From NCBI GenBank assembly GCA_002360925.1, contig DERN01000002.1:62001-126000 (forward strand): DNA of 64,000 nt. The letters are read 5' to 3'. The notes beneath the pieces were generated by a model, which was given only the letters and a program-made list of their open reading frames with translations, was not told the origin of the DNA and searched no databases. The translations under genes were made by a program, and so were the position numbers. The DNA is from Flavobacteriaceae bacterium UBA3339 (GTDB lineage: Bacteria > Bacteroidota > Bacteroidia > Flavobacteriales > Flavobacteriaceae). Positions 17,027 through 26,393 of this stretch are shown in pieces (the first letter of the stretch is position 1; every line of letters begins with the position of its first letter).

Positions 17027-18295
17027 TTATTCTACTCTTAGTGCATCGATTGGTTTTACCTTGACTGCTGTAATTGCCGGAATTAATCCTGCCAGAAGTC
17101 CTGCAAAAACCAAAATAAGCAACGCAATCACAACAACTCCTAAATTTACGCTTGGATTTACAATCGGAATTTCATTTGCATTTGGCGCTTTTTCTAAAGC
17201 AAAATTGATGATCCACAACACAAACGAAGCAAAAATAATTCCTGCCATTCCAGAAATAAGTGAAAGCACCACCGATTCGGTCAAAATTTGTTTTATAATA
17301 GTCCAAGGTGTTGCTCCTAAAGCTCTACGAATTCCCATTTCTTGTGTTCGTTCTTTAACGATAATCAACATAATATTGACAATTCCGATGATTCCCGATC
17401 CTAAAATGAAAATTCCGACGATGTACGAAACTGCCGTTAAAATCGAAAACAATCCGTTTATCTTTTTAAACTCCTGATACAAATCAAAATGCCCAATCGC
17501 ACGATCGTCATCTGGATGAATAGTGTGTCGTTGTTTTAGCAAATCGAAAATGCTCTTTTTAACATCGGTAATCGGAATATTGTCTTGTGCTGTAATAGAC
17601 ATCCATCCCACAACATCTCCGTAATTAAAAGCTTGCTGAAAAGTGGTAAACGGAATAAAAACCTGTTTCTGACTTTCTTCGGCATCGCCACCCATATTTG
17701 AAATACTTTTATAAACACCCACAACCATAAAGTTTACGCCTTGCACTTTTATGTAAGAACCTAAAACCTTTTCGCCCGGAGCATATAATTCGCGGATAAC
17801 GCCTTCGCCAATTATAGCAACTTTTCGTTTCTTGTCGATATCACCGTAATTAATAAAACGCCCTTGAAGAATATCCATTGGTTGCTGTAAAATAAATTCG
17901 GGATAATCGCCATAAACATTGTAAGCGCCCGTTTTGGTTCCGCGTACCACGTTGTTGTTTCCCCTAAATCCGCCTAATTGATTTCGTGGCGAAACATAAA
18001 GCAATCCTTCTACATTTTGTTTAATTGCATCAACATCGCCATTTTTATAATTAAACATTCTGCCTTGTGGTAATCCTTTATAAGGTTTTGATGTTGAACT
18101 TGTCCACATAAACATAGTGTTCGTCGAGAGTCCACCCATTTGCCTTTTGATTCCGTTTTGCAATCCCTGACTTGCCGAAAGAAGAATTACGAGAATAAAA
18201 ATCCCCCAAAACACTCCAAATGCTGTGATGAGCGTTCTGAACGGATTGGCTGAAAGCGCCTCAATTATTTCATTCCATTTATCTCTGTTAAACAT
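17027..18295 (-). CDS. MacB-like ABC transporter permease (second)
   Basis: A 422-residue FtsX/MacB permease: transmembrane helix near 19-42, a large periplasmic MacB domain (about 45-275) with LQGRFINYGDIDKKRKVAIIG-like core, then three helices near 285-310, 335-365 and 380-410. The segment LIIVKERTQEMGIRRALGAT is the typical cytoplasmic loop that contacts the ATPase. It starts 1 base after the related permease gene, and the two probably form a heterodimer driven by the ATPase at 19537. Exported substrate unknown; MacB-type systems export peptides, siderophores or macrolides. Confidence 0.9.
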   Translation of the reverse strand: MFNRDKWNEIIEALSANPFRTLITAFGVFWGIFILVILLSASQGLQNGIKRQMGGLSTNTMFMWTSSTSKPYKGLPQGRMFNYKNGDVDAIKQNVEGLLYVSPRNQLGGFRGNNNVVRGTKTGAYNVYGDYPEFILQQPMDILQGRFINYGDIDKKRKVAIIGEGVIRELYAPGEKVLGSYIKVQGVNFMVVGVYKSISNMGGDAEESQKQVFIPFTTFQQAFNYGDVVGWMSITAQDNIPITDVKKSIFDLLKQRHTIHPDDDRAIGHFDLYQEFKKINGLFSILTAVSYIVGIFILGSGIIGIVNIMLIIVKERTQEMGIRRALGATPWTIIKQILTESVVLSLISGMAGIIFASFVLWIINFALEKAPNANEIPIVNPSVNLGVVVIALLILVFAGLLAGLIPAITAVKVKPIDALRVE

Positions 18296-18296
18296 A

Positions 18297-19544
18297 TTAT
18301 TCTCCTCTTAATGCAACAATAGGTCTAATTTTAGCGGCTCTGTACGCGGGAACGAATCCTGCAAAAGCACCGGCTACAATCAAAATAATCAATGTGGTTA
18401 TGGCAACGTTAAAATCGACTTCGGGATGTGTAAAAAAGTCTGCTTCGACAGAAGGTCCGACTAATTCCCAAACCAACAAACCAAAAATAAGTCCTGAAAA
18501 ACCTGCAATTACCGTAATAAAAACAGCTTCTTGCAAAATCATGGTAATGATCGATAAAGGCGAAGCGCCCAACGCTTTCCGAATTCCTATTTCTTTGGTT
18601 CGTTCTTTTACAATAATCAACATAATATTTCCAACACCAACAACTCCGGCAATGATCGTACAAATTCCCACAAACCAGAAAAATGCTTTTACACCGCCAG
18701 TTATAATGTAAATGTTTTTTGCCTGTTCTAAAGAGTTGTTAATATATAAAGCGCCTTCATCGTCTGGAGCAATGGTGTGCCTAGCTTTTAAAAAGGTTTC
18801 TAACTTTTGGGTAAACTCGTGCGATTCGGCAACCGCTTTATCAAAATTACTATTCTTTTTAAGCGTAAACGAAATGCTTCGAATTTTATCGCCTGCACTA
18901 TAAGCTCTTTGTGCTGTTGAAATAGGAATAAAAACACGACTTTCTTCTCTTTCGCCACCCGGATCTGTAAAAACGCCGACAACTTTATAAATCATTCCCG
19001 AAACATTCAATTCTTGTCCTAAAGGTTCTTCGCCGTTTTTGAACAAGTCAGTTGCTACTTTTTGACCGATTATGACACTTTTTTCATAATGATTGATATC
19101 GGCTTGATTAATAAAACGCCCTTTTGAAATAGAAGCATTTTCTATAAACTGATAATCGGGATGAACACCTTCTACGCGATATGTTCCTGTTTCTTTTTTA
19201 AAGACGATATTTCCGCTCCAAACCGAATAAATAGCCGATTTGTATTCGATATACTCTGCCAACAAAGTAGTTGCCATATCGTAATCGGAATTACGAAGCT
19301 GAATTTCGCGCCCGATTCCCAATCCGTTGAATTCTTTTTGCGTAACGCCCGGCCAAATCGAAATTCGATTTACCGCATCTTGCTCGAACTGTTTTTGAAT
19401 TCCATTCTGAATTCCATTTCCGGCTCCAAGCAAAATCACTAAAATAAAGATCCCTGAAGCTACGGAAACTCCGGTTAAGACTGTTCTAAGTTTATTTTTG
19501 TACAGTCCTTCAAATATTTCTTGCCAGCGTTCAATACTAAACAT
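18297..19544 (-). CDS. MacB-like ABC transporter permease (first)
   Basis: A 415-residue paralogue of the next gene with the same plan: helix near 19-42, periplasmic MacB domain with ISKGRFINQADINHYEKSVI, and three C-terminal helices around the coupling loop LIIVKERTKEIGIRKALGAS. The start overlaps the end of the ATP-binding gene by 8 bases, indicating translational coupling. Together with its partner it should form the inner-membrane part of the MacA-TolC-like exporter. Confidence 0.9.
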   Translation of the reverse strand: MFSIERWQEIFEGLYKNKLRTVLTGVSVASGIFILVILLGAGNGIQNGIQKQFEQDAVNRISIWPGVTQKEFNGLGIGREIQLRNSDYDMATTLLAEYIEYKSAIYSVWSGNIVFKKETGTYRVEGVHPDYQFIENASISKGRFINQADINHYEKSVIIGQKVATDLFKNGEEPLGQELNVSGMIYKVVGVFTDPGGEREESRVFIPISTAQRAYSAGDKIRSISFTLKKNSNFDKAVAESHEFTQKLETFLKARHTIAPDDEGALYINNSLEQAKNIYIITGGVKAFFWFVGICTIIAGVVGVGNIMLIIVKERTKEIGIRKALGASPLSIITMILQEAVFITVIAGFSGLIFGLLVWELVGPSVEADFFTHPEVDFNVAITTLIILIVAGAFAGFVPAYRAAKIRPIVALRGE

Positions 19545-20241
19545 ATTGCGAAGCTCTTATTTGATTAACCAATTCATCCGATTCTATTTGTCCGTCTCTA
19601 AGATGCACGATACGCTTTGTCATTTTGGCAATATCGGGTTCGTGCGTTACAATTAAAACGGTTTTTCCTTCGTCGTTAATCTGCTGAATCAGTTCCATTA
19701 CTTCGTACGATGTTTTGGTATCTAAAGCTCCGGTAGGTTCATCGGCCAATAAAACTTTTGGATCCGAAGCTAATGCACGCGCAATGGCAACACGCTGTTT
19801 TTGTCCACCACTCATTTCGCTTGGCAAGTGTTTTGCCCAATTCGCCAAACCAACTTTTTCTAGATAATGCATAGAACGTTCCATGCGCTCTTTACGCGCC
19901 ATTCCTTGATAATACAACGGCAAAGCAACATTATCTAAAGCAGTTTTGTAATTGATGAGGTTGAAGGATTGAAAAACGAATCCCAAAAACTTATTTCGGT
20001 ATTGTGAAGCAATAGTTTCGTTAAGATTTTTAATCGGAACTCCGTCTAAAATGTAAGATCCTTCATCGGCTTCGTCTAAAATTCCAATAATATTTAAAAG
20101 AGTTGATTTTCCAGATCCCGAGCTTCCCATAATAGAAACAAATTCGCCTTCTTTAACGTTAAAATCAATTCCTTTTAGAACATGAAGGGAATTTTTTCCC
20201 ATTTGATACGATTTGTGAAGGTCTTTAATTTCTATCATCAT
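19537..20241 (-). CDS. ABC transporter ATP-binding protein (MacB/LolD type)
   Basis: A 234-residue cytoplasmic ATPase with Walker A GSSGSGKST (39-47), Q-loop QSFNLINYKT (91-100), signature SGGQKQR (144-150), Walker B VLLADEPTGALD (163-174) and the H-loop VTHEPDIA. It belongs to the group that pairs with FtsX-like permeases. It is the first gene of the operon ATPase - permease - permease - VOC - adaptor - TolC. The start could be the first or second of two adjacent Met codons. A TACCTTTA element at 20260-20267 (minus) lies about 20 bases upstream. Confidence 0.94.
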   Translation of the reverse strand: MMIEIKDLHKSYQMGKNSLHVLKGIDFNVKEGEFVSIMGSSGSGKSTLLNIIGILDEADEGSYILDGVPIKNLNETIASQYRNKFLGFVFQSFNLINYKTALDNVALPLYYQGMARKERMERSMHYLEKVGLANWAKHLPSEMSGGQKQRVAIARALASDPKVLLADEPTGALDTKTSYEVMELIQQINDEGKTVLIVTHEPDIAKMTKRIVHLRDGQIESDELVNQIRASQYV

Positions 20242-20259
20242 TCTGATTTTTAGGTAATT

Positions 20260-20267
20260 TAAAGGTA
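20260..20267 (-). promoter_or_regulatory. Probable -7 promoter element for the export operon
   Basis: TACCTTTA on the minus strand, seven of eight matches to TAnnTTTG, close upstream of the ATP-binding gene. Confidence 0.4.
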
Positions 20268-20465
20268 CTACTTGTTTTAAAATTTTGACTTATAAAATCT
20301 AGTTTTTTATAATTTCATCCATTTTCACAAGTAATTATCTAAAAAATAAACTTTTAAAGTAAGTATGCTCTTTTTAAAAACGTTACAAAAAAATAAGCTA
20401 AAAATTAGTTTAAACTTGAATTAGGGTTTTTAATTTTATCTTGAATGTATTTCATATTCAGCTTT

Positions 20466-20488
20466 TTTGTAAGTTAGACTCTTACAAA
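20466..20488. promoter_or_regulatory. Inverted repeat, operator-like, before the 20505 gene
   Basis: Perfect 8-base arms TTTGTAAG and CTTACAAA around a 7-base spacer, ending 16 bases before the start codon. It has no T-tract, so a protein-binding site or mRNA hairpin is more likely than a terminator. Confidence 0.5.
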
Positions 20489-20504
20489 GCATTATAAGAA
20501 ACAT

Positions 20505-21488
20505 ATGTGGTTTAAAAACTTGACAGGTTTTAACGAGGAATCTCCCGAAAATGTAAGAAAAAACATTAAAATCAAAGGAGAAAAACTAATTTCCCTTATC
20601 AATAATCAAAGTTTTTCATTTGGAAATTTAGAAATTCCAACTTTAGAGCAACTTAGAAAAACAAATATTAAAGAGTTTTCCGATAAAATACAGGTAAAGG
20701 AGATTATTGCTGATGTGAAAGAGCTTCATTACCAAATTGAAAATGAAAATGCTTTATTCCAAGTTGCTTCTCAATTTAATTTATTAGAGATGATGAATCC
20801 TAACATCATTCCCGAACAAGGTATAGACAGATATGAATACGATTTTACCCAAGGTCCAATTTGTGCAATAGCTTGTGGAGCTGGAACGATTTATAGAAAT
20901 TACCTTTTAGAATTAAACGGAAAAATAGGACAATCGGAAAACAATCAAATCGACTGCTTGGATTTAATTGGTCAAGAATTAGATAATTCCAATTTAAATC
21001 TATGGCAAATGAAAAATGGATATGCACTTGTAAATCAAAATGGCCTTTTGACTATAAATAAAAAAATTGCACAATTAGATGAATTTCAAAGAGAAGAATT
21101 AAAGGGTAAATTAAAAATTGGGATTCAATGGAATACAGAAGTCACGATATCACAAACTAAGCACAAAGTATCTCAAATATATTGCTCAGCACTCCCCGTT
21201 GCTTATAGTTATATTGAGTCTTTTTATTGGGAATCTTTTGCACGATTAATACTTGAAGCTACATATGAGGCTACTCTTTACACAGCAGTTTTAAATATGA
21301 AACAAAATAAGTCAAATGTTATCTATCTAACATTAGTTGGTGGCGGTGCATTTGGGAATGAAGAATATTGGATTCTAGAATCAATGCAGAAAGCTATTCG
21401 GAAATTCATTACCGTTCCGTTAGATATTAGAATTGTTAGCTACGGACATTCAAACTTAAATCTAGTACAAGCAATAAATGAAATTTAA
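20505..21488 (+). CDS. Uncharacterised protein, possibly macrodomain-like
   Basis: A 327-residue soluble protein I cannot assign firmly. Strong, family-like blocks are visible: FQVASQFNLLEM (85-96), TQGPICAIACGAGTIYRNYL (115-134), NTEVT (210-214), CSALPVAYSY (227-236) and LTLVGGGAFGNEEYWI (276-291). The GGGAFGN turn after a hydrophobic strand recalls the ADP-ribose-binding loop of macrodomain and poly(ADP-ribose) glycohydrolase folds, and from memory similar sequences occur in protists and scattered bacteria. No signal peptide or membrane segment is seen. It stands alone, with 263 bases before it (holding an inverted repeat) and 233 after. Function unknown. Confidence 0.6.
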   Translation: MWFKNLTGFNEESPENVRKNIKIKGEKLISLINNQSFSFGNLEIPTLEQLRKTNIKEFSDKIQVKEIIADVKELHYQIENENALFQVASQFNLLEMMNPNIIPEQGIDRYEYDFTQGPICAIACGAGTIYRNYLLELNGKIGQSENNQIDCLDLIGQELDNSNLNLWQMKNGYALVNQNGLLTINKKIAQLDEFQREELKGKLKIGIQWNTEVTISQTKHKVSQIYCSALPVAYSYIESFYWESFARLILEATYEATLYTAVLNMKQNKSNVIYLTLVGGGAFGNEEYWILESMQKAIRKFITVPLDIRIVSYGHSNLNLVQAINEI

Positions 21489-21721
21489 TTAATCTTTTCA
21501 TTCATTCCATATTTAAGATTGTCAAAAACAATAATATGAACAATATAATAGTTTTAGAAATATAGCTTATTACGAACTTCTTTTTAAAAGGAAAACAGGA
21601 AAGATTTATTAGTTTTATCCGAAATGAAAAAATCAAGAAAAAAAATCAAGAAACTCTATATATAAAAAACTCGAAACCATTAATTCCTTATCTTTATTAA
21701 ATTATTATAATTAGATTTTAA

Positions 21722-22582
21722 ATGGGGTTTGAATATATAGAAATTGAACGCGTAAGTAAACTAACCAAAAAAGAGTTTATCGAAAATTACTACAACAAAC
21801 AAAAACCTGTAGTTATTACAAATCAAATTGAAGATTGGCCTGCTTTTACCAAATGGAACTTAGAATATATTAGACATTTAGCTGGCGATAAAATGGTTCC
21901 GTTATACGATAGCAGAAAAACCGATTACACCAAAAAAGTGAACGAGCCCGATTTTACCATGACCATGTCGGAATATATTGATATCATGCAAAAAGGCCCG
22001 ACCGATTTGCGCATATTTCTGTATAATTTAATGAAAGACGCGCCTTCAATGAAAGACGATATGCGCTGGCCCGACTTAGGTTTGCGTTTAATAAAAAGTT
22101 TACCATTGGTTTTCTTTGGCGGTGAAGATGCAAAAGTTTTTATGCATTATGACATTGACTTTCCGAACATTTTTCATTTTCATTTCGATGGAAAAAAACA
22201 ATGCGTTTTAGTAGATCCGAAGGAAACAAAATATATGTATCGTTTACCTTATTCTTGGATTTGCCATGAAGAAATAGATTTCGATAATCCCGATTTTGAA
22301 AAGTTTCCTGCTTTAAAAAAAGTAAACCCATATATAACTCATTTAAATCATGGCGAAATGTTGTATATGCCCGAAGGTTGGTGGCATTATATGAAATATC
22401 AAACACCAGGTTTTTCTTTAAGTTTACGCTCGTTAGCCGGAAGGCCAAAAAATTTAATTGGCGGTTTAAGAAATGTTGTTATAAATAGACTTTACGATAA
22501 TTTTATGCGAAAACGAAAAGGGCAAGCTTGGCTAGATTATAAAGATGCCGAAGCTATTCGTAAAACAAATGCTGAATTATAA
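21722..22582 (+). CDS. Cupin-like JmjC-type oxygenase family protein
   Basis: A 286-residue protein of the Cupin_8/JmjC-like group. It opens with KLTKKEFIENYYNKQKPVVI, common at the start of these proteins, and has an iron-binding set His142-x-Asp144 (FMHYDIDFPN) and distal His222 in MPEGWWHYMKY. Such enzymes are usually Fe(II)/2-oxoglutarate hydroxylases acting on proteins or small molecules; the target here is unknown. It is followed by a strong terminator and is convergent with uvrC. A TATCTTTA sequence about 30 bases upstream may be its promoter. Confidence 0.85.
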   Translation: MGFEYIEIERVSKLTKKEFIENYYNKQKPVVITNQIEDWPAFTKWNLEYIRHLAGDKMVPLYDSRKTDYTKKVNEPDFTMTMSEYIDIMQKGPTDLRIFLYNLMKDAPSMKDDMRWPDLGLRLIKSLPLVFFGGEDAKVFMHYDIDFPNIFHFHFDGKKQCVLVDPKETKYMYRLPYSWICHEEIDFDNPDFEKFPALKKVNPYITHLNHGEMLYMPEGWWHYMKYQTPGFSLSLRSLAGRPKNLIGGLRNVVINRLYDNFMRKRKGQAWLDYKDAEAIRKTNAEL

Positions 22583-22618
22583 AAAAATCAGATGTATTAA
22601 AATACATCTGATTTTTTT
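22583..22618. terminator. Bidirectional hairpin terminator
   Basis: Long stem AAATCAGATGTATT / AATACATCTGATTT with A-run and T-run flanks, directly after the cupin stop and before the convergent uvrC. Confidence 0.85.
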
Positions 22619-22643
22619 ATAATTTCAAATAAGTTTATTTTCA

Positions 22644-24449
22644 CTACTCTTTCTCCGAAGCATTAAAAAACTCGAAAACCTTATCGGCTTTTGATTTTCC
22701 TACAACTTTTACCACATCGTCATAAGCTGTTTCTTTTAATCTTTTTATAGATTTAAACTCTTTCAAAAGCTTTTCCATAGTTTTATCGCCAATTCCCGGA
22801 ATCTTGGTTAAAGAAGAAGTTATCGCATTTTTACTGCGTTGATTTCTATGAAACGTAATTCCAAAACGGTGCGCTTCATTACGAATATGCTGAATTATCT
22901 TTAGCGTTTCGGACTTTTTATCTAAATACATCGGAATAGAATCGCCAGGATAAAAGATTTCTTCTAATCGTTTTGCAATACCGATAATTGATACTTTTCC
23001 GCGCAATCCTAAAAGCTCCAAACTATTTAAAGCCGATCCCAATTGCCCTTTTCCGCCATCGATCACAATTAAATCGGGCAAACTTTCACCTTCTTCCATC
23101 AAACGGCGATATCTTCTATGTACCACTTCTTCCATCGAAGCAAAATCGTTCGGACCTTCAACGGTTTTAATATTAAAATGTCGATAGTCTTTTTTACTTG
23201 GTTTTCCGTCTTTAAAAACCACACAAGCCGCCACCGGATTGGTTCCTTGAATATTCGAGTTATCGAAACATTCAATGTGTCGTGGTTCTTTTGGCAAACG
23301 CAAATCGGTTTTCATTTGCGCCATAATTCGATTGGTATGTCTGTCCGGATCAACGATTTTCATCTGTTTTAACTGATCCATTCTAAAGTATTTGGCATTG
23401 CGTTCCGATAAATCCAATAATTGCTTTTTATCGCCTAATTTCGGAATCGTAATTTTCCAGTTTTCTCCTAAAGAAACCTCAAAAGGAACAATGATTTCAC
23501 GCGAAGTAAGACTAAAACGTTCTCGAATTTCAATAATTGCCAAGGTTAGTAATTCTTCGTCGGTTTCGTCTAATTTCTTTTTGATTTCTAACGTATGCGA
23601 ACGAATAATGGCTCCGTTTTTAATTTGAAGCATATTGATATACGCACTTGTTTCGTCTGAAATGATTGAAAAAACATCAACATTCGAAATTTTAGGATTT
23701 ACAACAGTCGATTTTGATTGATAATTCTCTAAAACATCGATTTTTTCTTTAATCTTCTGTGCTTCTTCAAAACGCATTTCTTCGGCATATTGCATCATCA
23801 ATTCCCTAAAATCGCGTAAGTTTTCTTTAAAATCACCTTTTAAAATCGCCCTAATTGATTGGATTTTTCGATTGTATTGTTCTTCCGATTCCAATCCTTC
23901 GCAAGGTCCTAAACAATTTCCGATATGATATTCTAAACAAACTTTGTATTTGTTATTTTGAATATTTTGCAACGATAAATCGTAATTACAAGTGCGCAAG
24001 GGATACAATTCTTTAATCAGATTCAGCAAAATATGTAAAATTCTTCCACTTGTGTAAGGTCCAAAATATTCCGAACCATCTTTTACTACATTTCGAGTGG
24101 TGATAATTCGCGGAAAACGTTCGTTTTTAATGCAAATCCAAGGATACGTTTTATCATCTTTCAACAAAATATTATAACGTGGCTGCAAGTTTTTAATCAA
24201 ACTGTTTTCTAAAAGCAACGCATCCATTTCGGTTTCAACTACAATGTGTTTTATTTTGGCAATTTTCTTTACCAAAACGTTTAAACGCGCCGTATCGTGG
24301 TGCTTTGTAAAATAAGAACTTACCCTTTTTTTAAGATTTTTTGCCTTTCCTACGTACAAGATTTTATCGTCTTTATCGAAATACTGATAAACTCCCAGAG
24401 ATTCGGGCAGGGTTTTTAATTGAAGTTCTATTACTGAATGCGCGCTCAT
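22644..24449 (-). CDS. uvrC: Excinuclease ABC subunit C
   Basis: A 601-residue nuclease that makes both incisions in nucleotide excision repair with UvrA and UvrB. The N-terminal GIY-YIG domain shows LGVYQYFDKDDKILYVGKAK (about 18-37); the UvrB-contact motif lies near 205-235 (MRFEEAQKIKEKIDVLE); the RNase H-like endonuclease half has ECFDNSNIQGTNPVA, VIDGGKGQL and the HRNQRSK segment; a C-terminal HhH region contains TKIPGIGDKTMEKLL. Length is normal. It is transcribed alone, convergent with the cupin gene and divergent from the AstE-like gene. Confidence 0.96.
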   Translation of the reverse strand: MSAHSVIELQLKTLPESLGVYQYFDKDDKILYVGKAKNLKKRVSSYFTKHHDTARLNVLVKKIAKIKHIVVETEMDALLLENSLIKNLQPRYNILLKDDKTYPWICIKNERFPRIITTRNVVKDGSEYFGPYTSGRILHILLNLIKELYPLRTCNYDLSLQNIQNNKYKVCLEYHIGNCLGPCEGLESEEQYNRKIQSIRAILKGDFKENLRDFRELMMQYAEEMRFEEAQKIKEKIDVLENYQSKSTVVNPKISNVDVFSIISDETSAYINMLQIKNGAIIRSHTLEIKKKLDETDEELLTLAIIEIRERFSLTSREIIVPFEVSLGENWKITIPKLGDKKQLLDLSERNAKYFRMDQLKQMKIVDPDRHTNRIMAQMKTDLRLPKEPRHIECFDNSNIQGTNPVAACVVFKDGKPSKKDYRHFNIKTVEGPNDFASMEEVVHRRYRRLMEEGESLPDLIVIDGGKGQLGSALNSLELLGLRGKVSIIGIAKRLEEIFYPGDSIPMYLDKKSETLKIIQHIRNEAHRFGITFHRNQRSKNAITSSLTKIPGIGDKTMEKLLKEFKSIKRLKETAYDDVVKVVGKSKADKVFEFFNASEKE

Positions 24450-24526
24450 TTTTTCGTATCCTTTCTACAAAGTTAATCTAAGATTTTGTATTATCTTTAA
24501 ATTCTGTAACATTACGAAATGTTTTT

Positions 24527-25501
24527 ATGTTGATTTCGAACAAAGAATTTACCCTATTAAATAAAACAATAATTCCCGGAGAAACCAAAATCATCGACCT
24601 AAATATTGCGACTTTGCATACGATGACCGAGTTAAAAGTGCCGGTTATTGTGTCGCGATCTATTTACGACGGTCCCACGGTTTTACTTTCGGCAGGATTG
24701 CACGGCGATGAACTAACCGGAATTGAAATTGTACGACAAATTATTCGTCGTGGAATTAATTATCCGGCTTGCGGAACCATTATTTGTATTCCGTTAATTA
24801 ACGTTTTTGGTTTTGTAAATCAAGATCGGGACTTTCCGGATGGACGCGATTTAAACCGCGTTTTTCCAGGTTCGGCAAATGGTTCGCTCGCAAGCAGATT
24901 TGCATATCATTTAATGCAGGATATTATTCCGTCGGTTGATTATGTAATTGATTTTCATGCGGGCGGACGAAGCAGATTCAATGTTTCACAAATCCGAATA
25001 GAACCAAATAATCCTGCTTTAGACGAAGTTGCAAATGCTTTTTTGGCTCCGTTTTTATTGTATTCCGAAAATATCGATGGTTCTTTCCGCGAAGCATGCG
25101 ATAAAGTTGGTGTGAATTATTTACTGTTTGAAGGCGGAAAAGCTTTGGATATTCACGAAGAAGTAATCGAAGAAGGTATTCAGGGAACTATGCGTTTTTT
25201 AGACAACCTAAATATGCTGAATCCGAATTTTTGTTCACAAATCCCTTCAAAACCAACTGTTTTCATTGAGAATTCACTGTGGATTCGTGCACAGTATTCC
25301 GGTTTACTGCACAATTATATTACCAATGGAACTTTTGTTAAAGAAGGTGCTGTTTTAGGAATAATTTCTGATCCGTATGGAACTGTGGAAGAACCCATTA
25401 TAGCACCAAACGATGGTTATATTATTTGTCAGAATCAGGCAGCTATTGTGTTTCAGGGCGATGCCATTTACCATATTTCAACCAAATTAAAAGATGAATA
25501 A
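24527..25501 (+). CDS. Succinylglutamate desuccinylase/aspartoacylase family zinc hydrolase
   Basis: A 324-residue M14-type amidohydrolase. Zinc site: His59-x2-Glu62 in GLHGDELTGIE and His144 in VIDFHAGGRS; substrate-binding RDLNR at 107-111. Catalytic residue region FEGGKALDIHEEVIEEG is present, followed by a C-terminal beta domain (about 235-324). The AstE/AspA family removes acyl groups from N-acyl amino acids; several flavobacterial members are annotated only to family level. Its stop overlaps the next gene by 8 bases. A role in arginine metabolism is possible but not shown by the neighbourhood. Confidence 0.85.
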   Translation: MLISNKEFTLLNKTIIPGETKIIDLNIATLHTMTELKVPVIVSRSIYDGPTVLLSAGLHGDELTGIEIVRQIIRRGINYPACGTIICIPLINVFGFVNQDRDFPDGRDLNRVFPGSANGSLASRFAYHLMQDIIPSVDYVIDFHAGGRSRFNVSQIRIEPNNPALDEVANAFLAPFLLYSENIDGSFREACDKVGVNYLLFEGGKALDIHEEVIEEGIQGTMRFLDNLNMLNPNFCSQIPSKPTVFIENSLWIRAQYSGLLHNYITNGTFVKEGAVLGIISDPYGTVEEPIIAPNDGYIICQNQAAIVFQGDAIYHISTKLKDE

Positions 25502-26057
25502 GAAAGAATTACGTGCAAAATATAAAAACTTAAGAGCCGATTTAAGCTTTGATGCTATTGAAGAATTGAGTTTACAAATTGCGAATCAAAGTTTAAAGCT
25601 TCCGATTTGGGATTATGAAAACTATCATGTTTTTTTGAGCATTCTAGAACACAAAGAAGTGCAAACCGATTATATGATGCATATTTTGAACGGAAAAGAC
25701 AAAAACATCATTATTTCGAAATCTGATTTTGAAACTCGAAACATGGCGCACATTTTGCTTACAGATAATGTAATAATTCGTAAAAATCATTGGAATATTC
25801 CCGAACCTCAAAACGGTTTTCCTATAAAAGACGATTTAATAGAAGTCGTTTTTGTTCCTTTATTAGCTTATGACGAAAAAGGAAATCGAGTGGGTTATGG
25901 TAAAGGATTCTATGATATTTTCTTATCGAAATGCAATCCAAATGTTGTTAAAGTTGGTTTGTCTTTTTTTAATCCAGAGCCTGAAATCAGCGATGCCAAT
26001 GTTTACGATATTAAATTAGATTATTGTATAACTCCTGAAAAGGTCTTTAAATTTTAA
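25494..26057 (+). CDS. 5-formyltetrahydrofolate cyclo-ligase
   Basis: A 187-residue cytoplasmic enzyme converting 5-formyl-THF to 5,10-methenyl-THF with ATP. It begins MNKKELRAKYKNLRADLS, and has the signature VPLLAYDEKGNRVGYGKGFYD (about 123-143, quoted in two parts: VPLLAYDEKG and NRVGYGKGFYD) that binds ATP and folate. Length fits the family. It overlaps the end of the AstE/AspA-like gene, so the two are translationally coupled, and a small lipoprotein gene follows after 2 bases. Confidence 0.93.
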   Translation: MNKKELRAKYKNLRADLSFDAIEELSLQIANQSLKLPIWDYENYHVFLSILEHKEVQTDYMMHILNGKDKNIIISKSDFETRNMAHILLTDNVIIRKNHWNIPEPQNGFPIKDDLIEVVFVPLLAYDEKGNRVGYGKGFYDIFLSKCNPNVVKVGLSFFNPEPEISDANVYDIKLDYCITPEKVFKF

Positions 26058-26059
26058 TC

Positions 26060-26323
26060 ATGAAAAAGAATTTAGGAAAAATAGCACGTTACGCTTTTAT
26101 TTCATTACTATTAATTTCGTTTAGCACAACACTTACAAGTTGCGTTGTTCATTCGCCTTCAAAAAACAGACATCACAGTTCAAAAATGCCTCCGGGACAA
26201 CATAAAAAGGTTCATAGCGATCGTTCTGCAAAGCGATATGCTCCAGGTCAACAGAAAAAGCAATACAAAAAACAAAATAAAAAGCATCACAACGAACGAA
26301 AACTTCAAAAGCAAAGAAGATAG
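26060..26323 (+). CDS. Small basic lipoprotein with PGQ-K repeats
   Basis: An 87-residue predicted lipoprotein: basic N-terminus, hydrophobic stretch and lipobox LTSC with Cys28. The mature part is very rich in Lys, His and Gln and contains two related motifs, PPGQHKK and APGQQKK. Similar small Flavobacterial proteins are sometimes labelled quinol oxidase subunit 4, which I think is a mis-annotation. Function unknown; probably anchored in a membrane facing the periplasm. It follows the folate gene by 2 bases. Confidence 0.7.
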   Translation: MKKNLGKIARYAFISLLLISFSTTLTSCVVHSPSKNRHHSSKMPPGQHKKVHSDRSAKRYAPGQQKKQYKKQNKKHHNERKLQKQRR

Positions 26324-26365
26324 TTTTATTAATATAGATTAATTATACGCTTTGAAATTATGTTC

Positions 26366-26373
26366 TAATTTTG
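26366..26373 (+). promoter_or_regulatory. -7 promoter element TAATTTTG for the nitroreductase
   Basis: Exact TAnnTTTG match ending 20 bases before the Met at 26394. It lies inside the longer possible frame from 26352, which supports the shorter start. Confidence 0.6.
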
Positions 26374-26393
26374 TGAAAAATATTAAACTGAAT

